Source: Adenophora triphylla var. japonica (taxonomy: Eukaryota > Streptophyta > Magnoliopsida > Asterales > Campanulaceae). From it: a DNA stretch of 64,000 nucleotides. Within the stretch, counting starts at the first letter, position 1, and every line of letters starts with the position of its first letter. Below are positions 1 to 10,147 of the stretch, piece by piece. The stretch lies in the NCBI GenBank assembly GCA_022495995.1, contig JAFEMH010002091.1:60001-124000 (forward strand), given 5' to 3'. The notes below the pieces were generated by a model that ran no database searches, had not been told where the DNA came from, and was given only the letters and a program-made list of their open reading frames with translations. The position numbers and the translations under genes were made by a program.

Positions 1-190
1 AAAGCTTAAAACCCCAAGGCGATATTTCTTTTGCTTTCTCTCCAACCTACTTAGTTTTCTGTAGACACATTATGTGAATCTTCCTCCTCCTCATAACTTC
101 CACCACCTCTGCTGATCTCCCTGTCAATGATCCAATGTTCCAAGTTCCAAAGCGCATCCCACTACCCTTACACCTACCATGGCCTTATAC
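1..190 (-). pseudogene. LINE-type endonuclease (EEP) domain fragment
   Basis: Read on the minus strand from about 190 down to the window edge, one frame gives GRCKGSG, then MRFGTWNIGSLTG, then a helix ending HIMCLQKTK, a TAG stop, and VGEKAKEISPWGFKL. The RFGTWNIGSLTG block and the CLQKTK block (normally LQETKW) are the N-terminal motifs of the endonuclease/exonuclease/phosphatase domain of plant LINE retroelements, often annotated as craniofacial development protein 2-like. The stop falls where a Trp is expected (TGG to TAG). The catalytic core lies beyond the left edge, so only the N-terminal part is visible. It is broken and not expected to be active. LINE origin is inferred from the family. 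Confidence 0.6.
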
Positions 191-809
191 ATTCCAACTG
201 TTGTGCTCATCTTAGGAAGAACCTTACTATTCATTGGTGGATATGCATGGATCCATATGTTGACATAACAAAAACACTGTCTTGATCACCACCATTTGCA
301 AAACAAAAAAAAAGTAATAATAATAGTATTTCTGAGACCCGAAACCTAGACAACCATGGAATAAGGAAATGGATGAACAAATGACAAACAAAAAGAATCT
401 TATGAACCTGAGATTGGTGAGCACCCAAAATCGACTAAGGAGAGATCAACAAAAAATTAACATTGAACAAAACCCATAAAACCCAAAATCTACTGATTTA
501 AAAAAAATATACCTTGATCATCATCTTCAGGCAGATGACGGCTTAGCAAATCTCTCCCTAAAAATGCAAACAAAAATTGAGACCAAGACAATTGAGATAG
601 TTTAATCAACAGTGAGGCTAGGATCAAGACAATTGAGAAAGTTTGATCCTTGATCCTAGATCCATAACATAAATAGACTTAACCAAAACAGGTTTACATC
701 AACAACATATGCAAGCTCCTCTAAATAACAATCTAAATAACAATACAGTAAATGAAATTAGCAAAGAAAAAATGAATAAGTTTTGAATCGTAGTGAGAAT
801 AGGGAACAA
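191..809. other. AT-rich stretch without a clear gene
   Basis: No convincing coding region. One 45-nt minus-strand block at 513-557 has a TAG acceptor and a GTATAT donor and would read GRDLLSRHLPEDDDQ. It could be a small exon, but no flanking exon is visible. A 23-30 bp phrase (rich in GATCAAGACAATTGAGA) occurs twice around 590-640. Confidence 0.3.
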
Positions 810-814
810 CATAT

Positions 815-1652
815 TGTAGCGATGCGATTTTAATGAATACAGAGTCGCCACTTATTATTTATTTAGGAAAACAATAAGAAAAACCTTTTTGATAATTTAA
901 AGAGATTTGAAGGTTCGGGGGTTAATTTATGGGATGAGAAGATCGTGGAGCACCCATTCCACCCAATCCGAAGATTGGTCTTGCCAATTGAGTATTATCA
1001 GTCACAACAATTAAAAATTAAAGAAGTGCAAGAAAACCCTAATTAATTTCTTAATTAGAAATGTCGGGTTGTATGCTTCGAGATCACCTCTATGGATTGA
1101 AGGGACTCTAGGATAACCCTTTTGATGGAATTACACTACTCTAAAAGCAATTAGAGGTATTGAGAAGAAGAAAGTAAAAATATAGGAGTTTACCTTGTGT
1201 TTAGGGAGTATTTGGTTTAAAACGTGGTTCTAAGTGTTTCTTCCTCGGTCGAGCAATGATTTGGACAGAGTTCCGCCTTGATTCTAGGCTTGAATCTTGG
1301 TATTCGTCGATTAACGTTGATGGGCAAATTTGGGTGTTGTTTATGAGTGATTTGCAGGAGTCTTTCAAGGAGAAAAACCAGCAAATTGTGCATGTTGTGT
1401 TATGAATTGGGGACCTCTGAAATACTGAAAGCCATCTAGTATTTATAGGGTTTGATTTACTTGGTCATCAAGATTAGGAGACTCAAGTGGATTAGGATAT
1501 CTCCCAAGGAAAGTTTCAGTACTCTAAGATCAGCAGAGACCCGGATTGAATAAGAGTTTATCAAGAAAAGAGGTTGAAAATTGACAAGGAAAGTGAATCT
1601 GAACATTCTACAGAGGAGATGTCTCGCGCGAGACACGTATGTCCCGCGCGGG
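815..1652 (-). mobile_element. Solo LTR, outer nest level, left part (interrupted)
   Basis: The block starts with TG at 815 just after CATAT (810-814). After the inserted 14.2-kb element is removed it continues at 15856-16040 and ends in CA, followed again by CATAT (16041-16045). The rejoined LTR is about 1.02 kb. Minus orientation is supported by a TATAAATA box reading on minus (1440-1447) and by GTGGCGACTC near the LTR 3' end (around 846-856 on plus as the reverse complement), a motif the other Tat-type LTRs in the window carry in the same position. No internal region remains, so this is a solo LTR formed by LTR-LTR recombination. Confidence 0.8.
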
Positions 1653-3457
1653 TGTAAGTACCCAAATTTGGCTCATGCCTTCCGGTTAAGTTTCCCAGCA
1701 ATTTCCCGAACTTTTCTAAAGTTCAGGGGAAATTCTGGAACTTTTCCAAAATGCCCAAGGGGGGAAGGACCTGCTAGGAATTAAAATTCCAAGCAGTCCC
1801 TCGCTGGAATGAAGCTTCCAGCTGCCACCTTGCATGAATCTAGAAGCAGGCTGAGTCATCGACGGATAATGCCGGACGACTTCTATTTCCAGAGGTTAAT
1901 GTTGCACGGCTTCATTAGGAAACACAAATCAGCCTATAAATAGAGGCCTCCTATACCCATTTTAACAAGAACAATTGGGCATTGTTACTCTGCCAAAATT
2001 ACTCCATGAAATTACAGAAAGTAAAACTCCCAAAAAACCACCTCCCTCCTCCATAAAATCTATCCAAAACTCTTCCTACATTAGGAAAACCCCCAAGAGA
2101 GATAGAGAGAACCACCATTGGTAATCTCTCCTTCCTTTCCTCTTGAAATACTCTTTTTACCTTGTTATATTCATTACTTGTCATTAACTTTGCCTTTACT
2201 TGTCATTAAGTTTGATATATTGCTATAAAGATCCTATCTTTGCCATGTAGATATCATTTCCCCTATTTCCCCCAACACAAATGATTCATGGGGAATCTCA
2301 TCCCAAGGATGAACAAGAGTCCACATGTGGCTTGTTCTAGGGAGGATTCATCACATGATGATGTGAAATAGCTCCCTTTTACTACATAAAAATGTCATCT
2401 TTATTCTCATAATGTATTCCCCCTCCCTTGACCTTGCTTCCAAGGATTGTCCACCTCATAAGGTTCTTAAAGGACATAGGAAAGCCTCAAAGGTCTTCCC
2501 TTTACATTTATGTCTTTAGTTCTCATAGTGTTCATTACACTTATTTTCATAAAAATGCAATCTTTACTTTCCAAAGTCATTCCCCCATGTCCCTTTAAGT
2601 TGGATCACTCTCCAAGGATTGTCTAGTGACCTTTTTAAGGCACGAAAGACATATGATGAGTATAATGATCCCATCTTTATACCCCTCCCCATAGTCCCTT
2701 TGGTACTTGAAGCATCCCGTGGTGTGGATCGGTGTAAAGACATCATTCTTACATCGTTTCCGCCACTAAAATGCCATAGTCAAAGTCCCTTTAGAAGCGG
2801 ACGAATCTTAGCCCCGACATCTCCGACCATCACTTGAGACGAGCATAAATGTCCGTACTAAGCTCAATCGTCTCAAGATGTAGGATTGATGGGCAAAGAC
2901 TCTTCCTTTCTAAAGAGCCTCACTCTTGGACTATAAAAGGTGTCCCTCTATCTTGATCACATATGACCTTATCCCGAAGAACGTTGGTTTAAGACACACC
3001 AAGGCTCTTAAGCCTAATATAGTTGATTATTCCAACGGGAGGATAAAAAGGTCACTTAATGATGATCATAAGTCCAAGATGAGCACGGGATCAAAATCCC
3101 GAACACATCAAATTCAAGGAATCCTGAGCGATAACCAACTCAAAATGGTTTATACGTCCGGAAGATAACTTGACACATTCCATCCCCGTTTCAAATCACA
3201 TCTCACACACGAACACACAAAACAAGCACAAAAATCGGATCTAGGAAGACTTTCCTTTGGCAAGGCTCCTTGGGTGAATGCCAAACGTTCTTCCCAAGGA
3301 GTAACTTAACCTCCGGACCCTATTCATTTTTTTCAAAGTTTTGAGGAAATCAAAATGGCGTGGCGACTCCGTTTTTCAATAAACCGGTGTCTTCAAACTG
3401 AGGTGAAACGGCGACCCTATAAAATACGGTTCGATCCGCGATGGGCCCACATTCACA
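1653..3457 (+). repeat. 5' LTR of the 14.2-kb element
   Basis: 1805 bp, TG...CA ended. It matches 14045-15850 almost throughout, including the long segment with repeated phrases such as GTCCCTTTAAGTTGGATCAC. It carries a TATAAATA box at 1935-1942, which puts transcription start near 1965. GTGGCGACTCC lies about 95 bp before the LTR end, as in the other Tat-type LTRs here. Small ORFs within it have no recognised product. Confidence 0.88.
1935..1942 (+). promoter_or_regulatory. TATA box of the 5' LTR
   Basis: TATAAATA in the context CCTATAAATAGAGGCC. The same box occurs in the 3' LTR (14327-14334) and, in related form, in the inserted solo LTR (8675-8682), which supports a shared U3/R boundary. 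Confidence 0.7.
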
Positions 3458-3459
3458 GT

Positions 3460-3478
3460 TTGGCGACTCCGTTGGGGA
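3460..3478 (+). other. Primer-binding site
   Basis: TTGGCGACTCCGTTGGGGA begins 2 bp after the 5' LTR end. TGG pairs with a tRNA 3' CCA. Ogre elements are known to use tRNA-Arg with a very similar site. The tRNA identity here is inferred from that resemblance only. Confidence 0.7.
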
Positions 3479-3479
3479 A

Positions 3480-4199
3480 AAGTAAATGTTTCCAAACTTC
3501 TTTTCTCATAAGAAGCATTGGAAATGTTTACGAGGGTTAGCCTTCCTCCACAGATCCAATTTTTGTGCTTGTTTTTCTTTTCTTATTTTGCATGCATCTC
3601 GGTTTTTGGATTGTGCATACTCTGGATACTGAACAGGGATCATTCTGAAGCTGAAAGGTGCCAAAAATGCTCGGGAAAACAGTCTGGAAATAAAAAAAAT
3701 TGGAACCTGGAAAACTGCTGGATCCAGCCGGACAACTTCTTTCGCAGTTCCACCAGGACACTTTCTGAGGCTAATCTAGCAGCCTTGGCAGCTTGGGGCT
3801 AATTAGTCCTAAGTCTAGCCGAGCTCCAGAAAATTTATGTGCTTACTTGCTGCATTTTCCCCCGTCCCGAAAAAATATTCTTTTAAAACACATTTATGAA
3901 AATCTCTGCTTTAACTCAAAAAAGGAATATTTTTAGGAGGCCGCACACTACGCGCACCATATATCATGTACGCTTTTGCACGCACGTCCTTTTAACTCGA
4001 GATGGTTGTTCAGCTGCAGTCACGGACAGTGTTACGACGCTCCCGGGCGCGCACGGAATCATCCCAAACTCCCCATGACAGCCAGTGTCGACCAATGCAC
4101 TAGTCCGTGTCACACTTTTAAAATCGTGACTTTTTGGTTGATTTTTGGTCTAGACTGTGTCATATAGCCTCATTGTATACCCCTGTAAAGGTCAAACCC
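3480..4199 (+). other. Leader of the 14.2-kb element, unique part
   Basis: No recognised coding product. Short open frames (for example 3518-3802) show no family motifs and are probably incidental. Confidence 0.4.
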
Positions 4200-4640
4200 G
4201 AGCCCATGTCAAAAGTCAAGATCTTTCGCGCAGGCGAAACTCTGCCAAAATTTCGTCAATGAAAAATCGGCAAAATCTTGACCCCGACATTGACTTTGAC
4301 TTTGACCCGCACGGGGTATGTAAGAGTCAAGACTGAGTCTGTGCCAAAAATCAAGATCTTTCGCGCAAGCGAAGCTCTGCCAAAATTCTGTCAAGGAAAA
4401 ATTGGTAAGATCTTGACCCGGCATTGACTTTGACTTTGACTTGCACAAAGTATGCAACAATGCTCAATGTGACGCCGTGTCATTCGACTTTTATCGCCCG
4501 ACTCATGCCTATTATTTTCCTTGGACACTGCCAAAGTCAAAACGTCTATCGCGTAAGCGAAACTCTGCCGAAATTTCGTTGAGGCTAAAAGACGAGACTT
4601 TCCCGGCATTGCCTTGACTATAATCCGCATCGCTCGTGCG
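4200..4640 (+). repeat. Leader tandem repeat, three diverged copies
   Basis: The phrases GATCTTTCGCGCAGGCGAA, CTCTGCCAAAATTTCGTC and GACATTGACTTTGACTTTGA recur at about 4216, 4349 and 4536. Spacing grows from about 130 to 190 bp, and the third copy is the most diverged. Part of the element's repeat-rich leader. Confidence 0.75.
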
Positions 4641-4929
4641 TTAAAAGTTCTTATGATCCACTAGACCCTAGGACTGTTCTTTTCTCTCGATCGGTGGGAT
4701 CCGCGTGCCCTATAAGACCCTCGCCCGGGGCTGTCCACCCTGGGAGGTCGAAATACAGGTGGAAAACAAGGGGCTTATAGACGTAGTGACGGAACCCACT
4801 GATCCAGGATCTAGAGTAGTTGCGAAAAAAGGGCAACCTTTTCCAACCAAATAAGGCTAATTAAAAGACACAGTTTAAAGTAAACTTGAACAATTAATGG
4901 AATCACGGTTGCATGGTACCATTTCTCGA

Positions 4930-6020
4930 ATCTCTAATCGCGACCTTCACGGTTCGATCTCCGATCTTCGATCTCGACCTCTCACGGTCAAATCTCTAAT
5001 CGTGACCTTCACGGTTCGATCTCCGATCTTCGATCTCGACCTCTCACGGTCAAATCTCTAATCGTGACCTTCACGGTCTGATCTCCGATATTAGATCTCG
5101 AACTCTCACGGTCAAATTTCCAATCGAGACCTTCACGGTTCGATCTCCGATCTTCGATATCGACCTCTCACGATCAAATATCTAATCGTGACCTTCACGG
5201 TTCGATCTCCGATTTTCGATCTCGACCTCTCGCGGTCAAATCTCTAATCGTGACCTTCACGATCCGATCTCCGATATTCGATCTCAACCTCTCACGATCA
5301 AATTTCCAATCGAGACCCACACGGTTCGATCTCCGATCTCGACCTCTCATGGTCAAATCTCTAATCGTGACCTTCACGGTTCGATCTCCGATCTTCGATC
5401 TCGACCTCTCACGGTCAAATCTCTAATCGTTACCTTCATGGTCCGATCTCCGATATTCGATCTCGACCTCTCACGGTCAAATTTCCAATCGAGACCTTCA
5501 CGGTTCGATCTCTGATATTTGATCTCGACCTCTCACGGTCAAATTTCCAATCGAGACCTTCACGGTCCGATCTCCGATATTCGATCTCGACCTCTCACGG
5601 TCAAATTTCCAATCAAGACCCGCACGGTTCGATCTCCAATATTCGATCTCAACCTCTCACGGTCAAATCTCTAATCGCGACCTTCACGGTCCGATCTCCG
5701 ATCGAGACCCTCACGGTCCGATCTCCGATCTTTGATCTCGATCTTTCACGGTCAAATCTCTAATCGCGACCTTCACGGTCCGATCTCCGATCTTCGATCT
5801 TGACCTTTCACGGTCAAATTTCCAATCAAGACCCTCCCGGTCTGATCTTCGATCTTCCACCGAGATCTTTCACTGTCCAACCTTCGATATCAACCTTTCA
5901 TGGTCAAATAGTCAATCCCGACCTTTCACAGTCCAACTTTCAACCTCGACCTTTCACGGTCAAATCTCCAATCGAGACCCTCACGGTCCAATTTTCAATC
6001 ATAACCTTTCAAGGTCTAAT
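4930..6020 (+). repeat. 62-bp tandem array (about 17 copies) in the leader
   Basis: The unit alternates GACCTTCACGGTTCGATC, CTCCGATCTTCGATCTCG and ACCTCTCACGGTCAAATC, returning every 62 bp (AATCGCGACC at 4936, AATCGTGACC at 4998, and so on). Each unit has two related half-units built around CACGGT. Copies after about 5700 are more diverged and shorter. Local open frames here are products of the repeat, not genes. Confidence 0.85.
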
Positions 6021-6235
6021 CTTTTCCGACCAGTTAGTATTAGGAGAAAATGTGGTAAATGCATGTTACTTGAGCCTTCAGTTTAAACACCTACCTCCGA
6101 GCCTGAACCTCACTTACCTCCGAGTCTAAACCTTGCTTACCTCCGAGTCTAAACCTTGTTTACCCCCAGTCTAAACCTTGCCTACCCCCAAGTCTAAACC
6201 TTATCTATCTCTTTTTCGCAGCGAGAAAGAAGTGG

Positions 6236-7357
6236 GTGAGAATACCGGGTCAGCGGCTTTTCAGTGCGGAAACCTCAGGTTCAAACAGTTCAGCAGAATC
6301 ATCAGTTTTGTCTACTCAGGGGTTTCGAATGGCAGATATGACAGAAAACAGTGATGGTACGGGTAATCCGATGACTAGAGAGGAAGAGTTAGCCCTCGCC
6401 TTGGAAAACAGCCGCAAGATACATGAAGAGCAGCAAGCCATGCTCATCGGTGCTCTCCGCCGTCATGGAGTTCAGGTAACAGTTGAGGTAAATGGTTCTC
6501 TGGGAATGGTCGAAGATGAAACTCCAGAAACAGTGACTTCAACCCTTCCATCCTATAACCAATACCCTTCATCATACAACCAATACCCTCCATCCTACAA
6601 CCAATACCCTCCTCCTTCAACATATGATTTCCCACCAAGGACTACCGCCCTCCAGTTCCTCCCAGTGTCTCAGGCCATCAGGGCTCCATCGCCCTCAGCT
6701 CTTCAGAACGGATTGGGCTTCATCACACCTGTTTCTCAGTTTCAACAGTACCTGCCAGTTTATGTTCCAGCTTCACATAATCAGTTTGAGCCATGTGGTT
6801 ATGTTCTGAGACCCCTATACCCACCTGAATATGATCATGAGTTGCTAAAAGAAAATTTGGATGCCTCAAGTTTTCCGTTGACATCTACCGGACTTAGTGA
6901 ATTCACCCATCAGTTTCACCAGTCTGCGGCTGTGGTTCCCTCTACTGATAAAAGTCTTGTTGCAAGTTCCAGTAACTCGAGAGTTCCCGTTGACCCCCAT
7001 GTGGCAATATTGATGGAGCAAGTGAAACGAATGCAAGAAAAGCTTGATCTCATGATGAGTATCAGTACTCCCTCGACCCAAGATGTCGAACCAGGCAAAG
7101 AAGTGATTCTGCCGTGCAAAATCCAAATGCCCGAAGTGAGAGAATCTGATAGGACAACTTGCCCAGAGCTCGATTGGCCAATGCCAGTTCTAAGCTTGAG
7201 AAAGGCCCGAAGACACAATCAGCCGGTACTACCCCTTTCACTCAATACAACCAGCGCAACGTTGAATCCTCTCAAACAGATCCTAATATCCCTCAAAGTC
7301 CTCCCAAGTTCACTTCCTTCCATCAATATGCTCAGTCAACAAGTTTCGTCCCCATGA
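6236..7357 (+). CDS. Gag-like leader protein of the Tat-type element
   Basis: 373 codons, open throughout. A likelier start is Met32 at 6329, just before ADMTENSDGTGNP. Visible parts: an acidic, coiled-coil-prone N-terminus (EEELALALENSRKIHEEQQA), a Pro/Tyr/Gln-rich middle with three tandem copies of PSYNQYP, and a heptad-like VAILMEQVKRMQEKLDLMM near residues 255-275. This order of short coiled coil, Pro/Gln-rich linker and second coiled coil fits the N-terminal region of Tat/Ogre Gag. The conserved Retrotrans_gag core is absent, so it is either truncated or a non-canonical Gag used for packaging. It is the only sizeable intact ORF in the element. Gag assignment is inference from position and composition. 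Confidence 0.55.
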   Translation: MRIPGQRLFSAETSGSNSSAESSVLSTQGFRMADMTENSDGTGNPMTREEELALALENSRKIHEEQQAMLIGALRRHGVQVTVEVNGSLGMVEDETPETVTSTLPSYNQYPSSYNQYPPSYNQYPPPSTYDFPPRTTALQFLPVSQAIRAPSPSALQNGLGFITPVSQFQQYLPVYVPASHNQFEPCGYVLRPLYPPEYDHELLKENLDASSFPLTSTGLSEFTHQFHQSAAVVPSTDKSLVASSSNSRVPVDPHVAILMEQVKRMQEKLDLMMSISTPSTQDVEPGKEVILPCKIQMPEVRESDRTTCPELDWPMPVLSLRKARRHNQPVLPLSLNTTSATLNPLKQILISLKVLPSSLPSINMLSQQVSSP

Positions 7358-7542
7358 CTTTTCCGACCCATTTCTTTGGACAACTTGTATTTGCTCCAAC
7401 TGCTCCATGGCCTCAAATCCCTCCACTTCCACCAGTATCATGGGTACATACCTGATCACTGCCTCGATTTGCGGTATGGAATTCAGAAGTTAGCAGAAAA
7501 TGGAAAACTCAAGCGTCCTGGCAGTCCAACCAGCGAAGAGTA
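7159..7542 (+). pseudogene. Gag-pol junction remnant after frameshift
   Basis: A different frame from the gag-like ORF reads through 7159-7455 (Pro/Gln-rich). After another shift, about 7446-7542 reads IPDHCLDLRYGIQKLAENGK and ends at a TAG after TSEE. The HCLDLRYGIQKLAENG block resembles the H-x-C-x-x-L-(R/K)-x-x-I-Q-x-L-x-x-x-G motif found between Gag and protease in Tat/Ogre polyproteins. Everything from protease to integrase is missing beyond it, so the internal deletion probably starts here. Confidence 0.45.
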
Positions 7543-8141
7543 GCTAGGCTAGGGGTTACCTATCCTTAAGCAAGATTAAAAGATAAAATAGTCTCTCAGT
7601 CAACTTTCGTAGGTTCTAGTACTTTCCTCTTTCAATCAAGTCCTCCTCGGACATTGTAATTAATCTTAAATCTTCTATAAAAGAGTCTTTTTCTTTTCTT
7701 GCTAGACTTAAGACATTATTTGCACACCTACATTACATTTAATGAAATGGTTTTGTTTTATATGATCACTTGCATTGCTCAACAAATAATCTCTCGAAAT
7801 AATTAACGTTCTGATTAATCGGGGTGAGAAAGTCAACTAACGCCTTCCCCATACACTCCTTACCTCACAAAAGGCCTCCACCAAGCCATACACTTCCCAA
7901 ATCATGTCTTCACCATTACCTTGACCAAGTCAACGACGGCAGCAACATCAAGGAACAACAAAAGGTCACTCATCATCGAAATATTGACCCCATATCGACA
8001 ACAACCTAGGAGCTTGCCTTCGACCTCAAAGGCATCAAAAAAAGTTCAAGAAGGGGCTTGCCTTTGCCCTCATGTGCTTCAAAAAAAAAAGAGAGAAAAA
8101 ATGAGGCCAAGGACCAGCACCGCCAATCAAAAGCTTGACAG
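7543..8141 (+). other. Internal region downstream of the gag remnant
   Basis: No family motif seen in any frame. The short ORFs at 7824-8151 are low-complexity. The stretch runs into the ATGGG target site of the inserted solo LTR. Confidence 0.35.
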
Positions 8142-8146
8142 ATGGG

Positions 8147-10142
8147 TGTAAGTACCCAAATCCGGATCGTCAAAATCCATCAGAAAGTTAATCGAAATTC
8201 GTTAACTGGCCCGCTCCAGGTTAACCGGAACTCGTTAAACTCCCCGTTGCCATGCCAACGAGACATCCCGGGACTGCCCCGTGCATCCCGACGTTGAAGC
8301 GTACTTGACACGTGTCATCGCACGTAAAAGTACGGCTTTCCCTGAAAAATGCACTTTCCGACACTTTTCGGGGGCATTTCGGACATTTTCCGGACTGTTA
8401 TTTTAAAAAACGGACAAAACCGGGACCGGGGGACGAACTCCCACACATTTGGTGAGTCATGGGACACGTGGCAGCCATGCCACAGCCCACACATCACCTT
8501 TCAATCAAAAATCAAAGGGAAAAGACTAAAATACCCCTGGTATACAAATAAAGTCCCACGGACTCCCTGTGCACATTTTCTGAAATTGCCAGCAAGCCCT
8601 CCAAAATTCCAAAATACCAAAAAACCCTGAAAAACAGTCTAAGTCCGGCCGGACTCTTACTGCAATTTTCACCCTATAAATAGAAGTGGCTGTCAAAGCC
8701 AAAAGGAGAAAGGAATTAACTCAAAAATCCACCTCTCTCACGGCCCAAACTGATTTCACCCCTCCCGAGCTCCCGTTTTTGCCTCGATTCGCGTGAAACT
8801 TCCGTATTTCGATCAAATACATCCCTCATCGCTATGAAACACCGTTTCAAACCTCTTTCCGTGTCCCGTACACACCTTCCGAGCCGAAGGAGTCGACCCT
8901 AGCCATAGGTATAACTCCCTCTCTCTGATCTCTCGTTTCGTCTCGGTTTACGCGTCAGTCGCTATAACCGTTCCGAACATCGTTACTGAAATGTAGACGC
9001 CTCCGTCTAACGAGGTTCGATACGTTTTAGCCCCTCGATCCTCTTCTCTTTCCGTAAGAGAAGTAATCACGGGTTAAAACGGCGTTCCGACCCCGTTCCG
9101 TTTACTTTTTCTGTCATTTACCATTCCGGATCGATCGATCCGTTGATCGTCATTTACTTTCTGTCATTTACAATTCCGAGCCGTTTTGGCTCGTTGATCG
9201 TCATTTACCCTTCCGAGCCATTTTGGTTCATCGATCGTCATTTACAATTCCGGATCGTTTGATTCCGTTGATACTGCTTTAAATACTGTCATTTACAAAG
9301 TCCGACCCGTTTGGATCGTGATAGTATTTACTTTTCAAAGTCCGAGTCGCAACCCGATTCGTTGATTGCATGTCATTTAATACGCATTTTTCCCGTAAAA
9401 ATCGTTAACAATGTAATGCCCGGTTCAAAACCGGAGTTCGTCCTTCGAACTCTCTTTCAAAACGCGCGAAATGACGTTTGGCCTCCAAACGCTCATCTTC
9501 AAACTAAAAGCCGCTATTTGACATTCAAAATCATTTAATACGTTTTTTTTCCCGTAAAAATCGTTAACAATGACTCGCCCGGTTCAAAACCAAAAGTTCA
9601 TCCTTTGAACTCCTTTTCTAACTCAAATCGACGTTTGCCAAGCAAACGCTCATTTCCGTCTCAAAATCGACGTTTGTCATTCAAACGATCGCTTTTTCAA
9701 AAGATCACCTAATCAACGTTTGACATTCAAACCAAGATTAAGCTTGTCATTCAAGCCCCCATTTCAAAACACACACACACACGTTTTCGAGAAAGGTAGA
9801 ATGACTCGTCATGCGAGGCGTTTCGGGTGATCTCGTAATACTCTTCCCGAAATGTAAAGTGACCTCCGAACCTAACAATCTCTGGTACTAAAAAGCTTTT
9901 TACTCGTTTTTGCTACCAATAAAAATGACCCCCGTTTTCAAAGCCTTTTCCTAAGTTTTTGCTACCAATAAAAACGACACCATTTTCACAAAAGCCATTT
10001 CTCAACGTTTTGGGCTCAAAATACAAAAACCGCGTGGCGACTCCTCAATTTTTCCTTCCCATGAAGCGAGGTCTCAGACACTAACCCTCCGCGAAAGACA
10101 ACCGCGTTTCGCGCCGCCCGCGCGAAATCCCGGGTAATTTCA
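8147..10142 (+). mobile_element. Solo LTR, innermost nest level, 2.0 kb
   Basis: It starts TGTAAGTACCC and ends AATTTCA, between exact copies of ATGGG (8142-8146 and 10143-10147). It opens with nearly the same bases as the LTR of its host element, has TATAAATA at 8675-8682, and has GTGGCGACTCC about 110 bp before its 3' end. It therefore belongs to a related but different Tat-type family. Around 9110-9760 it contains tandem phrases such as GATCGTCATTTAC and ACGTTTG(C/A)CATTCAAACG. No internal domain remains. Confidence 0.85.
8675..8682 (+). promoter_or_regulatory. TATA box of the inner solo LTR
   Basis: TATAAATA in the context CACCCTATAAATAGAAG, about 530 bp into the LTR. Sets plus orientation. 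Confidence 0.6.
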
Positions 10143-10147
10143 ATGGG

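Noticed and set aside
4900..6129. CRISPR-like regular repeats
   Set aside because: Repeats are contiguous with no unique spacers and lie in a plant retroelement leader; ordinary tandem array.
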